Shown here piece after piece: positions 25,906-35,039 of a stretch of DNA of 64,000 nt. How positions within the stretch are numbered: position 1 is the stretch's first letter; every line of letters starts with the position of its first letter. The translations under genes and the position numbers were made by a program. The notes below the pieces were generated by a model. That model saw only the letters and a program-made list of their open reading frames with translations. It did not search any database and was not told the DNA's origin. The stretch is from Pseudomonas sp. sp1636. GTDB lineage: Bacteria; Pseudomonadota; Gammaproteobacteria; Pseudomonadales; Pseudomonadaceae. Where the stretch lies: NCBI RefSeq assembly GCF_030376615.1, contig NZ_JARRAB010000002.1, positions 62,001-126,000 on the forward strand, read 5' to 3'.

Positions 25906-27351
25906 TTATGACAATGACAATGCCAGTTCTAGTTTTGGCTCTACTGCATTAGACAGAACAGAATACAAGTAAGACATTTGCTTCTCTACTTGAGTGTCAA
26001 TTGCGTCTTCCATCGCAGAGCGCTGCTCGAACAAAGTGTCTGCATCTAGAATGACTGGTACATTTAGCCGACAGGCAGTATCTGTAACTCCGTTCTCTGA
26101 ATCAGCCATTTCGACTTTCAGAAGCATGTCGTAGAACAAGTCATTCAGCGCATTTCTCATCATTTTCATGATTAAAGACATTAGCTTAGCTACACGTTCA
26201 GCCTCAATCTCAGCCTCTACTTCAGCTTTAGATTTCTTTCGAAGATTCACATTAACTCTCGCATTGAAGCCTAGGTACGTGCCGGAATGATCAACATATT
26301 TACCGTACATCCTTCCTTTATTCTTTATGTATGATGCTATGCGATTGTTATTGTCCGGAATCTTTACGTATACGCGCATTAACGCACTGTGATCGCCTGT
26401 TGATGCATAAACCTTGGGTGCGGATGGCGCTTTCTTAACGAGAGTGTAAGCGCCTGGAGATAGTCCCAGGGGGCCGTTATCACGAGATGGGTTATAGTCA
26501 ATTCCTTCTTTCAAGATCAGTTGATCGAAGGTGAATCTGGTGCCTTTTAATTTTGATCCACTGATCCATTTTCCATCTGGTCTATTTAGTTTAAATGCTA
26601 TGCCCTGAATCAAATTTGGATCTCTTTTATCTGTCACAATCTTTATGCTCACGCCCTTTTCATCTAAGCGAACAACCAAATCAGAGAACGTTTTAGGGAT
26701 GCCTTGTTTCCACACGTCACTCATAATTCCTCTTATAATTTTTGCTTGGTCTTTACCATTTCTGAAAATGTCTCCATTTTTCGCGAAGCACTGGTCGGGA
26801 TTTGCAACTACTTGGAGATTGAATTTTTTCTCAAGCTCACGGCAGGCTAGCCACCCCTTCTCATATGAGTTGCTGTCCTTAACGATTGAGAATTGTGGTG
26901 GTCTTGGTCGACCATCAGGAGAGATGTCGCTATGCTTCATCTGAGCGCGACAAGCAACAATGTGTACGTGTACGTTGTCAGTGTCGTAATGAACTGTAGC
27001 GAACCATTTGGACCCCTTGCCGTAGCCCATAACACTCATGTAGTGCCTTGCTGACTCCAGAAGATCTTTTCTGGGCAAGTTCTCTCCTGTCGCAAGTGAA
27101 AGAACAAAGTGAGCGCATAGGTCTTTTGAAGGGCCTTTATATTTTGCTGCATGGGCATCAAGCTCTGCGATCAATTCTGACGTATCTACATCAATGCCAT
27201 TTTCTGTTCTTATGAACGGGTCTCCAGCAACAATGTTGCCACCGAGGAACCCAACAAATGGCCTCTTGCCAATATCATTTTCAAGCGCTGCGCAGACATA
27301 ATCTACGCGAGTGACAAATCCCACTGAATTTTCTAGTTGCTCATTAACCAT
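25906..27351 (-). CDS. MOBP-type relaxase (mobilisation protein)
   Basis: 481 residues. The metal-binding motif HYDTDNVHVHIVA (about 121-133) is the HxDxDN-HxH signature of MOBP relaxases, which nick oriT and pilot the strand during conjugal transfer. The catalytic Tyr should lie in the N-terminal part; Y18 in RVDYVCAAL is a candidate. A repeated DUF-like C-terminal part (residues 240-310) follows. The start at 27351 has AAGGAGC upstream. No mating-pair formation genes are present, so transfer would depend on a helper element. The RHH accessory gene lies 33 bp upstream. Confidence 0.9.
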   Translation of the reverse strand: MVNEQLENSVGFVTRVDYVCAALENDIGKRPFVGFLGGNIVAGDPFIRTENGIDVDTSELIAELDAHAAKYKGPSKDLCAHFVLSLATGENLPRKDLLESARHYMSVMGYGKGSKWFATVHYDTDNVHVHIVACRAQMKHSDISPDGRPRPPQFSIVKDSNSYEKGWLACRELEKKFNLQVVANPDQCFAKNGDIFRNGKDQAKIIRGIMSDVWKQGIPKTFSDLVVRLDEKGVSIKIVTDKRDPNLIQGIAFKLNRPDGKWISGSKLKGTRFTFDQLILKEGIDYNPSRDNGPLGLSPGAYTLVKKAPSAPKVYASTGDHSALMRVYVKIPDNNNRIASYIKNKGRMYGKYVDHSGTYLGFNARVNVNLRKKSKAEVEAEIEAERVAKLMSLIMKMMRNALNDLFYDMLLKVEMADSENGVTDTACRLNVPVILDADTLFEQRSAMEDAIDTQVEKQMSYLYSVLSNAVEPKLELALSLS

Positions 27352-27384
27352 TTTTTGTTGCTCCTTTTATTGTTTTTATTGTTT

Positions 27385-27747
27385 TTATTGGGTTAGAAAA
27401 CTTTCTACATTTTGTATTTTTATGCGCAAGCCAACAGACGCCTCATAAACATCTTCTGGCACGTTATATTCATCAACGTATTGTTCAAGTACAGAACACG
27501 CAAATGCTATATCGCCCAGGTATGCAGAGGCCGCTTGAATCATCGGATTGTTAGCAGTGCTAATTCGGCCTTTGTTGCAGAATTCAAGAGACTTTTCTCG
27601 AATAAGGCCTGAAATTGTTGGATATCCAAGTTCCTCAGCAATGCTCTTTATTAAAAGAAACTCATCATGTGTCAGATATACTTTGAACGCCTTTGATTGC
27701 CTTATTTCTTTCCTTGGGGCTCCGCCCTTTCCCTTTACTCTTTCCAT
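27385..27747 (-). CDS. MobC-like relaxosome accessory protein
   Basis: 120 residues. The N-terminal half (KAFKVYLTHDEFLLIKSIAEELGYPTISGLIREKSLEF) has the strand-helix-helix pattern of ribbon-helix-helix mobilisation proteins, with the basic RKEIRQSK lead. Such proteins bind oriT and load the relaxase. It lies immediately upstream of the relaxase on the same strand. The preceding AT-rich intergenic region is the natural place for oriT; a short AACCC-AGA-GGGTT hairpin lies near 27811-27823. Confidence 0.78.
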   Translation of the reverse strand: MERVKGKGGAPRKEIRQSKAFKVYLTHDEFLLIKSIAEELGYPTISGLIREKSLEFCNKGRISTANNPMIQAASAYLGDIAFACSVLEQYVDEYNVPEDVYEASVGLRIKIQNVESFLTQ

Positions 27748-28087
27748 TTTTCACACCGTTTATTTTTATTATTATTTGGCTTTTGTCATTGACATCTTTA
27801 TTCGCGCAGAACCCAGAGGGTTTGAGCAGAAGCCGTCGAAAACACCGTGGGCCGAGGTACGAAGGGATACACGGGGTTGTGAGACATAGCTTGCAAAGAA
27901 TTTCTTCTTATATAATGATTATATCAATAGTTAATAGGGTATTTTGCTAATTGTATTAAATTTGATTAATATTTTTAGTCACACGTGTTGTTGTGTTGCC
28001 TAGCACAGAGTTTTTGGTGAAGGTATGTGCTAATTAACATGCTGAATGTTAAATCATGTTATCAGTAACAAGTGTTTCTGTGTTGTG

Positions 28088-28199
28088 TGTAACGCAGAAC
28101 ATGCCATCATCGACCAGTATGTAATCTGGAACATGGTGAGTGTGATTGGCGTGTAATCTAGAACATGCTGCTCATGAAATTTATGTGATCTAGAACATA
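28088..28199. repeat. Iteron-like direct repeats with exact 32-bp period
   Basis: Direct repeats TGTAATCTGGAACATG, TGTAATCTAGAACATG and TGTGATCTAGAACATA begin at 28120, 28152 and 28184, exactly 32 bp apart. A weaker fourth copy starts at 28088, again in register. Three helical turns put all on the same DNA face. They stand in an AT-rich gap upstream of the mobilisation genes, so an origin, oriT accessory site or operator are the likely roles. Confidence 0.85.
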
Positions 28200-28368
28200 T
28201 ATGTCATGTGCTGTATAGTTAAACCCTCTACGCTGAATCTAGCCAGTGGTACTATTCTTGGAGGTTTGAGTGATAAAGGAAGATCGAGAAGCAGGAAGCT
28301 GAGGTGAGTCTTACGAAGGCTGGCAGCAATATTCTGATGCTTTTCAGCAAGCATGCAGGGATGCTGGC

Positions 28369-28584
28369 GTGAAACCTTTGGGAGTGAAACCCTCACATGG
28401 CTATCTGAGAATAGATATCGGAGGGGCTCCATGGCACCTGGTTGTGCTTGCAGATGCGGTAGAGCGGGCAACGGATGGTATTTGTCAGTTCTGCGGATCT
28501 ACGAATGCAGTAGAGCGCGTAGAAAAGGACTGGATCTGGAAGCTTTGTGGTGCGTGCGATGAGAAGCGTTCTACGGCTCAATAA
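28369..28584 (+). CDS. Small zinc-ribbon-like protein
   Basis: About 71 residues from a GTG at 28369. Two CxxC pairs (CQFCGS and CGAC, about 20 residues apart) suggest a zinc ribbon at the C-terminus. The frame is open and protein-like further upstream (GWQQYSDAFQQACRDAG) but has no ATG there, so the start is uncertain or the gene is truncated. Its end overlaps the metallophosphoesterase gene convergently by 14 bp. Confidence 0.5.
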   Translation: MKPLGVKPSHGYLRIDIGGAPWHLVVLADAVERATDGICQFCGSTNAVERVEKDWIWKLCGACDEKRSTAQ

Positions 28585-29314
28585 TTAAGTCTGGTTCGAA
28601 CCCAGTAGTTTCGCCTGGGTAGCCGCGCTGGTTGGATATTACCCGGGTGCCATTTGCATCATAGTCAGCAGAAATATGCGTGTGACCATGAATCCACAAA
28701 TCAACCAAATCTCCTGTTACGAGATCCTTCCAGTCGTTTGCAAAGGCAGCCTCCAGGTGTGAGCGCGCATGAGGACTGTGTTCAAGTGATTGCATAACAG
28801 GTGCATGATGAGTGATTACAACGGTTTTTCCGCAAAACTCTTCATTGATCTTTGAGCGCAACCAAGATTTTGCATTTGCACATATCTTAATTAAATCTGC
28901 TGGACGAATATTTCTATAATTATCGGAGAATATTAAGTTGAAGTCATTCAGCATCTGCTGAGCGAACAGCGCGGCAAGTGCTGAATCTCCAGTAGATGCA
29001 AAGTCGGTCCATGCTGTTGCCCCGAGAAACCGCACATCGCCTAAAACTAACTCACCCATGTCCAGCACTTTAACTTTGTCGCTGTTGAGTTTTTTCATGT
29101 CATCCAGCATGTGTTCTAAATGATGTCGATAGAACTCGTGGTTTCCAGGCACATAAATAACAGGGCAATTAAACACCTTGTCAGCCCACTCGATCCCTTT
29201 TAGCCCTATATCTATATCCCCTGCAAGGATCACTACATCCGCTTCGCTCGCGGCAGGGCTGGGCACGTACTCATCGAACTCATTATGCAAATCAGAAAGA
29301 ATATGTAGTTTCAT
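28571..29314 (-). CDS. Calcineurin-like metallophosphoesterase
   Basis: 247 residues from ATG 29314, where GAGGTAAT gives a ribosome binding site; a longer frame to 29407 is not supported. All metal motifs are present in order: DLHNE, GDIDIG, GNHE, THHAP and GHTH. It probably hydrolyses a phosphoester with two metal ions; the substrate is unknown. Homologues are common on phages and integrative elements. It has no signal peptide. Confidence 0.9.
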   Translation of the reverse strand: MKLHILSDLHNEFDEYVPSPAASEADVVILAGDIDIGLKGIEWADKVFNCPVIYVPGNHEFYRHHLEHMLDDMKKLNSDKVKVLDMGELVLGDVRFLGATAWTDFASTGDSALAALFAQQMLNDFNLIFSDNYRNIRPADLIKICANAKSWLRSKINEEFCGKTVVITHHAPVMQSLEHSPHARSHLEAAFANDWKDLVTGDLVDLWIHGHTHISADYDANGTRVISNQRGYPGETTGFEPDLIIEP

Positions 29315-29703
29315 GGCAATTACCTCAGTGTTTCGTTTATTCTTCAGAAAAGTAGCAACAGACACCGGAAGAGCATCAGCATGCATATCACAGCCCAGGC
29401 TGTCCAATTTTTCAAAATCGTTACGCCCCTAGGGCGTAAGGCATTCCGCTCAATATGATGCCGACAATCACGACTTAATCCAGTAATCATCAGGATTTCA
29501 GGAACAAACCCATTACACTTGCCGTCATGTGTACGGGATTTGTTCTAAAGGCCACCAAATCACCCCAACTGGTCGAATTAGCCGAAGGCTGAAAAAATAT
29601 TTGAGTTACATGCTGAGTCGTGTTATCTGAGGCGTTTTTAGTACTATAATAAAGCTATGCAGTAAATAGTTATTGCCAATAAAAATAATAAGAAGAGGCA
29701 TAT
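29315..29703. other. Intergenic region with a short perfect hairpin
   Basis: No gene is supported. TTACGCCC-CTA-GGGCGTAA at 29421-29439 is a perfect 8-bp inverted repeat. It has no T-run, so it looks more like an operator than a terminator. Confidence 0.5.
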
Positions 29704-30201
29704 ATGGATAATCAAGATAAAGGCTGGGTGTGGATTAGAGAGATCGCGACCGCTGTTTCATTCTATCGAGTCAAATACGGTGAAAAGAGAGAGCGAGTTA
29801 TTACTGTTCCGTACGATCAGGTCATAAGCAGTCAGCACGAGATCCGCAAGCATTTCACCAGCGTTGCTAATACGAACAAGCTGATTAAGTATTTTTCAAC
29901 ATTTGAGTATCGTCACAAAAACAGATTTGTTGAGAAAAAGAAATATCTAAACCAAGAGCAGATTTCAGCAGCAATGCAAGCAATTGAAGAATCTCTTGCT
30001 GAGTTAGTAAAAGCAGACCCGAAATGCGCAAAGCTAGAGAACCAGCAACTGGCATACGAAATCTGGAGGGCCTGGACTCCTATCCGCCAGCTCATCAGCA
30101 ACGCTAGCGGCTGGAAAATCAAAGAATCTGACTCCCAGAAAGCCCTTGGCTGGGGAACTGCCGGAAAGAAAGAGGACGATCAGGATGAAACAACCACCTA
30201 A
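29704..30201 (+). CDS. Hypothetical protein
   Basis: 165 residues, basic and mostly helical. It starts MDNQDKGWVWIREIATAVSFYRVKYGEKRE and contains an alpha-rich centre (LNQEQISAAMQAIEESLAELVKA). No family is recognised. Its 3' end overlaps the start of the next gene by 17 bp, so the two are probably co-translated. AAGAAGAGG lies a few bases before the ATG. Confidence 0.65.
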   Translation: MDNQDKGWVWIREIATAVSFYRVKYGEKRERVITVPYDQVISSQHEIRKHFTSVANTNKLIKYFSTFEYRHKNRFVEKKKYLNQEQISAAMQAIEESLAELVKADPKCAKLENQQLAYEIWRAWTPIRQLISNASGWKIKESDSQKALGWGTAGKKEDDQDETTT

Positions 30202-30613
30202 ACCACCGCTTTTCGGCAGCGTCACAGGCAAGCTTACCGAAGACTGCGACACTCTCGGCCAAGCCGAGGGCGATCCTGGGTCCGAGTTGGCAACAACAAA
30301 GGAAGGGGAGGGCCAGCGCTGCCAAGTTTGCGACTTCCCAGATATCGCGGGGCACGTCCATGGCGAGGTCGAGGGCGAGCGGTACAGCTTGATGATCTGC
30401 CAAGGCTGCTTGCAGCATGCTGTGTTGTGTTTGCGCGACAGCTACAGGCAGTGTCGGCTATTCGATGATGATTTCGAAATTGCTGAGCTGTGCGGGTTTG
30501 GAAAAGTGTCGCCAGCTTTGAAAGGGGAGGCTGCTGAATGGGAGCAGATGAAGCCCGTGGGGCGAGAGTTCGGAGCTGATAGCGATGACACTGAAATGAA
30601 AAAAGGCACCTGA
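30185..30613 (+). CDS. Hypothetical protein with CxxC pairs
   Basis: 142 residues from ATG 30185; a longer frame from 30146 lies inside the previous gene and is less likely. CQVC and CQGC, about 35 residues apart, suggest a zinc-binding knuckle. The remainder is acidic and probably flexible. It overlaps the previous gene by 17 bp. The stop codon lies inside the following hairpin terminator. Confidence 0.65.
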   Translation: MKQPPKPPLFGSVTGKLTEDCDTLGQAEGDPGSELATTKEGEGQRCQVCDFPDIAGHVHGEVEGERYSLMICQGCLQHAVLCLRDSYRQCRLFDDDFEIAELCGFGKVSPALKGEAAEWEQMKPVGREFGADSDDTEMKKGT

Positions 30614-30626
30614 GTAGGTGCCTTTT
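30601..30626. terminator. Bidirectional hairpin terminator
   Basis: AAAAGGCACCT and AGGTGCCTTTT form an 11-bp stem with a 4-nt loop. A-run and T-run flanks let it act in both directions, for the 30185 gene and, from the other side, for the alpA gene. Confidence 0.85.
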
Positions 30627-30658
30627 CATAATAGGCTGATCATTCGATCCTCCTGCCT

Positions 30659-30841
30659 TCATAGAGTGCTCATGAACGCCTTTAGTCGGCTTTCTGACAT
30701 CCCAACTGTCTTATAGCTAAGACGCGTCATGGCTGGTAGCGACCCACGCTTCTCCATTCTCTCGACAGTCTTTTTCGAGACTCCCAGGATTTTTGCTACA
30801 TCGTCCATTCTCAAAAAACGATCAGAAATTACTGCATTCAT
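30659..30841 (-). CDS. AlpA-family regulator / excisionase
   Basis: 60 residues from ATG 30841, chosen for GGGGGC just upstream. FLRMDDVAKILGVSKKTVERMEKRGSLPAMTRLS is a typical AlpA/MerR-like winged helix-turn-helix of island-encoded recombination directionality factors. It lies next to the integrase, downstream of it on the same strand. By analogy with E. coli AlpA it would switch on excision. Confidence 0.85.
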   Translation of the reverse strand: MNAVISDRFLRMDDVAKILGVSKKTVERMEKRGSLPAMTRLSYKTVGMSESRLKAFMSTL

Positions 30842-30922
30842 TTTGCCCCCTATGGCCTGATTAATTTGTAGTATAATAACAAAAAATCGATCAGTCAATA
30901 GGGGGCGTGTCAAGTTCTAATT

Positions 30923-32344
30923 TTACGCCCCTCGACTGCGCATTTCGTGCAGATTTGCCAGCTTAATTTCTTCGCGAATTTTTCCCATGCGCAGTTCGTC
31001 CAGGTACTCGCCCCAGGCCGTTAGGGTCTCAAATTTCTCTTTGTAGTAGAGATTCCGATCATAGTGCTTTGCCTGAACGCCGGATTTTCGGCCGTGCGAC
31101 AGGATGTGCGCCCGGATCTCTTCGGTTACACCCATTCCGGCAAGGACTGATTCGCAGGCTACTCGGACATTCTTCCAGCTGAAATCTCTGGTTAGCCCGT
31201 CTGCGTGAAGCTTTGCCCCTGCTTCGCTATAGAACTTCCCGGCGTAGTCGCTGCGAACCAGATTTTTGGACAAGGCAAACGGCCCTTTGTCACTCGTGCG
31301 AACCACCAGCAGTGGCTGGAGAATCTCTAGAACCCTGGGCGTGAGCGGAAGGAAATGAGGGTACGGCTTGCTGCCACGCTTGCCTTTTTTATCAAAAAGC
31401 AGGATTCCGTCTTCATACATATGCCCCCACTCCAGCGACATCAGCATTTTGAGCCTCTGCCCGCCGAGGTATATTGGTGCCAGCGCTAGTGCTCTGTTAC
31501 GCTCGGGAAGGTGATCGAGATGCCTCAGAAGCGCGCCGATCTCGTGCTGATTAAGCGTCTCTGTCGAGCCTTCGTACACGTCATCCATTTTCCCCACTGC
31601 TGCTGCGACGTTGATCGTGATTCCAAATCTCTTTGGTGCAACTGTCTGTCGTTTACGGTTGCGAGAGAATCGGCTCGATATTCCGGATTCAAAGGCCGCA
31701 CGTAGATACGTGTGAAGCGTGTTTTCTGTCGAAGCCATTGATGTAACAGGTGCTTTTGTTGATCTGTTTCTGCCCCTGTTCCTGGGCTTTGACGCTCGCA
31801 CATTGTCCAAAATGCTGTTGATGTCTTCGTCAGTAATGTATCTAGCTGGCTTCGCAACAAGCTCAGGAAAGGGCTCAATGACATGCATTTCGAACATTCT
31901 GGCGATTTGTCCCGCTTTGACCCTGCCCCTCGCTAGCAGGTCTGCTGAGTAGTGATCCAATAGGTCTTTGAATGTACCCAGCTGAGATACTGCTTCAGCA
32001 GTCTTGGCTTCTGCTATGCGCTTGGACTCTGCTGCCGACGCTTGGCTGGCTAGGTACTCTTTGGGATTGCCATGATCCTTTAGGATTTTTGCTAGCTTGC
32101 CAGCCTCGGTGCGGATGTCAGATAGCTTCATGCCTGGTGGTGTTGATGAGTAGTGACCTATTTTCAGCTGTCCGGGCTTTTTGTTCAGATTCCAGCGGTA
32201 GTAAGCGCTTATGACTGAGCCAGTTTTTTTGAATAAGATGCTGCCATTCCCTCTGCCAGCCAGGCTATATGTCAGCGTCCCGCCATCTTTCAGGCCGCGC
32301 AGCTGCTGATCGTTGACTCGCTTGTCTTGCGTATTCCCAGCCAT
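30923..32344 (-). CDS. int: Tyrosine integrase of the genomic island
   Basis: 473 residues. The N-terminus (LKDGGTLTYSLAGRGNGSILFKKTG, then RWNLNKKPGQLKIGHYSSTPPGMKLSDIRTEAGKLA) matches the DUF4102 arm-binding domain of P4-type integrases. The catalytic domain ends with AHILSHGRKSGVQAKHYDRN, where His, Arg and the nucleophilic Tyr are in typical spacing. It lies 179 bp from the partial tRNA gene, so it is the enzyme that recombined at tRNA-Arg. Confidence 0.93.
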   Translation of the reverse strand: MAGNTQDKRVNDQQLRGLKDGGTLTYSLAGRGNGSILFKKTGSVISAYYRWNLNKKPGQLKIGHYSSTPPGMKLSDIRTEAGKLAKILKDHGNPKEYLASQASAAESKRIAEAKTAEAVSQLGTFKDLLDHYSADLLARGRVKAGQIARMFEMHVIEPFPELVAKPARYITDEDINSILDNVRASKPRNRGRNRSTKAPVTSMASTENTLHTYLRAAFESGISSRFSRNRKRQTVAPKRFGITINVAAAVGKMDDVYEGSTETLNQHEIGALLRHLDHLPERNRALALAPIYLGGQRLKMLMSLEWGHMYEDGILLFDKKGKRGSKPYPHFLPLTPRVLEILQPLLVVRTSDKGPFALSKNLVRSDYAGKFYSEAGAKLHADGLTRDFSWKNVRVACESVLAGMGVTEEIRAHILSHGRKSGVQAKHYDRNLYYKEKFETLTAWGEYLDELRMGKIREEIKLANLHEMRSRGA

Positions 32345-32522
32345 TTCGCCACCTATGTAGTCACTACTGGTTACTACTTTAGCAACTACTTCTCGTGTCG
32401 TTCAACGTCTTTCATTGTCTCTGACTGTCGTTCATTTCATTAAAAACTACTTATAAAACAACGGTATTACGGGCGTTTCACGGGGTTTTGTCTTCCATTG
32501 TCTATAACTGTCCTTAATGAGT

Positions 32523-32572
32523 ATCCCCCTCCTAAGGGCTAGATGCTGGTTCGACTCCAGCAGGGGACGCCA
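32523..32572 (+). repeat. Attachment site: 3' half of tRNA-Arg(CCU)
   Basis: The sequence holds the anticodon loop (CCCCCTCCTAAGGG), the T arm (CTGGTTCGACTCCAG) and the acceptor end with CCA (AGGGGACGCCA). The D arm and 5' acceptor strand are absent; the upstream DNA is island sequence. This is the att copy left after integration into the anticodon-to-3'-end part of tRNA-Arg(CCU). The intact gene should lie outside the left edge. Confidence 0.85.
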
Positions 32573-32576
32573 TACC

Positions 32577-32608
32577 AAAAAGGCTTACGCGATGCGTAAG
32601 CCTTTTTT
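32577..32608 (+). terminator. Terminator following the tRNA end
   Basis: AAAAAGGCTTACGC / GCGTAAGCCTTTTTT form a strong stem with a 3-nt loop and a T-run directly after the tRNA 3' end. This is the native tRNA terminator retained at the border. Confidence 0.85.
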
Positions 32609-32703
32609 CGTTGCGCGTTACCAGCCCAGCGAGTAGGCGCGGCGGCTCTGTCGTGTCTAGGCCTGCATGGCCTGGCAGCCGCTGTAGGGGGGGCTGCCCC
32701 TGC

Positions 32704-32733
32704 AAAAAAGGCTTACCCGATGGGTAAGCCTTT
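32704..32733 (-). terminator. Terminator of sstT
   Basis: GGCTTACCC / GGGTAAGCC stem with a six-T run on the minus strand, about 25 bp beyond the sstT stop. Its sequence is nearly the same as that of the tRNA terminator. Confidence 0.8.
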
Positions 32734-32756
32734 GCGTTGCTGCTCTGGGCTGGGGA

Positions 32757-34001
32757 TCAGCGGGCGGGCTCGGTCAGCGGGGCCGCTAGCCGATCTTCGG
32801 CCAGGCAGGCCGCGGCGGTGAACAGCACGTCGGTGGAGGAGTTCAACGCGGTTTCCGCCGAGTCCTGGACGATGCCGATGATGAAGCCGACGGCCACCAC
32901 CTGCATGGCCACCTCGTTGGGAATGCCGAACAGGCTGCAGGCCAGCGGGATCAGCAGCAGCGAACCGCCGGCCACCCCGGAGGCGCCGCAGGCGCTGACC
33001 GAGGCCAGCAGGCTGAGCAGCAGGGCGCTGGGCAGATCCACGGCGATACCCAGGGTGTGCACGGCCGCCAGGGTCAGCACGCTGATGGTGATTGCCGCGC
33101 CGGCCATGTTGATGGTGGCGCCCAGCGGGATGGACACCGAATAGGTTTCCTCGTGCAGGCCCAGGCGCTGGCACAGCTGCAGGTTGACCGGGATGTTGGC
33201 CGCCGAACTGCGGGTGAAGAAGGCGGTCAGGCCGCTCTCGCGCAGGCAGGTCAGTACCAGCGGGTAGGGGTTGCGGCGAATCTTGCAGAAGACGATCAGC
33301 GGGTTGACCACCAGGGCGACCAGCAGCATGCAGCCGACCAGCACCAGCAGCAGGTGCAGGTAGTCGAGCAGGGCGCCGATGCCCGATTCGGCCAGGGTGG
33401 CGGCGACCAGGCCGAAGATCCCCAGCGGCGCCAGGCGGATCACCAGCTTGACGATAGCGGTCACGCCGGCGGACAGGTCGGCCAGCATCTGCTTGCTGCC
33501 CGGGGCCGCATGGCGCAGGGCCAGTCCCAGGCCGACGGCCCAGGCCAGGATGCCGATGAAGTTGCCCTTGAGCAGGGCGTTGACCGGGTTGTCGACCAAG
33601 TTCAGCAGCAGGGTCTTGAGCACCTCGTCGATCCCGCCGGGAGGCGCAAGCTCGGCGCCGTTGCTGACCAGGGTCAGGCTGGAGGGGAAGGCGAAGCTGG
33701 CGAGTACCGCGATCAGCGCGGCACTGAAGGTGCCCAGCAGATAGAGCCGCAGGATCGGCCGGATATGGGTTTGCTGGCCGCGCTGGTGGTTGGCGATGGA
33801 GGCGGCGACCAGGACGAATACCAGCACCGGTGCCACGGCCTTGAGGGCCGATACGAATACCGTACCGAGGAAGCTGATGGACAGGGCGGTCTGGGGCAAG
33901 AACAGGGCCAGGACAATCCCGGCGATCAGGCCGATCAGGATCTGCACCACCAGGCTGGTGCGGTTGAGCAGATGGACGAGCGGGTGTGGGGTAGCGGTCA
34001 T
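32757..34001 (-). CDS. sstT: Serine/threonine:Na+ symporter SstT
   Basis: 414 residues, the E. coli SstT length, from ATG 34001; a longer frame to 34256 is antisense-like sequence. Start [36 protein letters not shown]. Glutamate-transporter (DAACS) fold with about eight hydrophobic helices and reentrant loops; the segments [17 protein letters not shown] and [19 protein letters not shown] are typical. Imports Ser and Thr with Na+ through the inner membrane. First complete core gene to the right of the island. Confidence 0.93.
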   Translation of the reverse strand: MTATPHPLVHLLNRTSLVVQILIGLIAGIVLALFLPQTALSISFLGTVFVSALKAVAPVLVFVLVAASIANHQRGQQTHIRPILRLYLLGTFSAALIAVLASFAFPSSLTLVSNGAELAPPGGIDEVLKTLLLNLVDNPVNALLKGNFIGILAWAVGLGLALRHAAPGSKQMLADLSAGVTAIVKLVIRLAPLGIFGLVAATLAESGIGALLDYLHLLLVLVGCMLLVALVVNPLIVFCKIRRNPYPLVLTCLRESGLTAFFTRSSAANIPVNLQLCQRLGLHEETYSVSIPLGATINMAGAAITISVLTLAAVHTLGIAVDLPSALLLSLLASVSACGASGVAGGSLLLIPLACSLFGIPNEVAMQVVAVGFIIGIVQDSAETALNSSTDVLFTAAACLAEDRLAAPLTEPAR

Positions 34002-34311
34002 GGGCGGTATCTCAAAGAGTCCAGGGCTCGCCTCGAACACTTCGCCAGGAACCAGAAACGGCGCTGAAGGCCTTGCTCTGGTTGGGCTGGCGGATGCAGG
34101 CACGGGGCGGCGTCGAGCGAATTGGCAGAGCTTGGCGTGGCGCCAGAGTCCAAGCGGGAAAAAACAGCGCGGGACTCTAGCACAACGCGTCGCTGGCCGG
34201 GCGTGGCGGGTTCCGCCAGCCGCCAGATGGCCCGCTTTGCCCGTGAGGCATGTCAAGTCGCCGTCAGTCAGGCTAGGCTAGCGACAGGTTCGAGTCGGAG
34301 AGCAAGCTGCC

Positions 34312-34959
34312 ATGTCCAATGAAATTCTTAGCGCCTTCAGCGAGGCGCCCTTGAGCGCCGTCGAGGCCCGTACCCTCGGTTGCCTGATCGAGAAGCAGGC
34401 GACCACGCCTGAGGTGTATCCGCTGACCCTGAATGCCCTGGTACTGGCCTGCAACCAGAAGACCAGCCGCGAGCCGCTGATGAACCTCAACCCGGGCCAG
34501 GTCGGCCAAGGTTTGCGCAGCCTCGAGGGGCGCGGTCTGGCGCGGCTGGTGATGGGCAGCCGCGCCGATCGCTGGGAGCAGCGTGCCGACAAGGCCCTGG
34601 AGCTGGTCGCAGCCCAGGTCGTGCTGGTCGGTCTGTTGCTGTTGCGCGGCCCGCAGACGGTCAACGAGTTGCTTACCCGCAGCAGCCGCATGCACGAGTT
34701 CGAGGAGGCCGAGCAGGTGCAGCACCACCTGGAGCGCTTGATCAGTCGCGGCCTGGCTTGCCTGCTGCCACGTCAGGCCGGCCAGCGCGAGGATCGCTAT
34801 ATGCACCTGTTGGGGGAGCCGGCCGATCTGCAGGCCCTGCTCGAAGCGCGTGCGGGCGAAACCGAGCGTGCGCCGGTCGCCGCGCAGCAGGAGAGCCGTC
34901 TGGACGCCCTGGAGGCACGCATCGCCGAGCTGGAGGCGCGGCTGGCGCGCTTGGAATAA
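34312..34959 (+). CDS. yceH: YceH family protein (DUF480)
   Basis: 215 residues. It starts [55 protein letters not shown], the YceH/DUF480 N-terminus, which consists of two winged-helix domains. It ends in a C-terminal coiled coil ([19 protein letters not shown]). Function in the cell is not established. Divergent from sstT. A hairpin terminator follows. Confidence 0.92.
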   Translation: MSNEILSAFSEAPLSAVEARTLGCLIEKQATTPEVYPLTLNALVLACNQKTSREPLMNLNPGQVGQGLRSLEGRGLARLVMGSRADRWEQRADKALELVAAQVVLVGLLLLRGPQTVNELLTRSSRMHEFEEAEQVQHHLERLISRGLACLLPRQAGQREDRYMHLLGEPADLQALLEARAGETERAPVAAQQESRLDALEARIAELEARLARLE

Positions 34960-34984
34960 AGTGCTGCGCTGATCGTTGCAACGC

Positions 34985-35010
34985 AAAAAGGCGCCAGAGT
35001 TGGCGCCTTT
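34985..35010. terminator. Bidirectional terminator after yceH
   Basis: AAAAAGGCGCCA / TGGCGCCTTT stem with a GAGT loop, 26 bp after the yceH stop; on the other strand it ends the repeat-protein gene. Confidence 0.85.
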
Positions 35011-35039
35011 CTATAGTGGTGTGGGGGGCAAGCATCCCA

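Noticed and set aside
32523..32572. A functional tRNA-Arg gene
   Set aside because: The 5' acceptor strand and D arm are absent, so only an attachment-site copy is present.
33057..34067. 336-codon plus-strand frame rich in Gln, Gly and Asp
   Set aside because: It is antisense to sstT; the biased composition is what a high-GC membrane-protein gene gives on the other strand.
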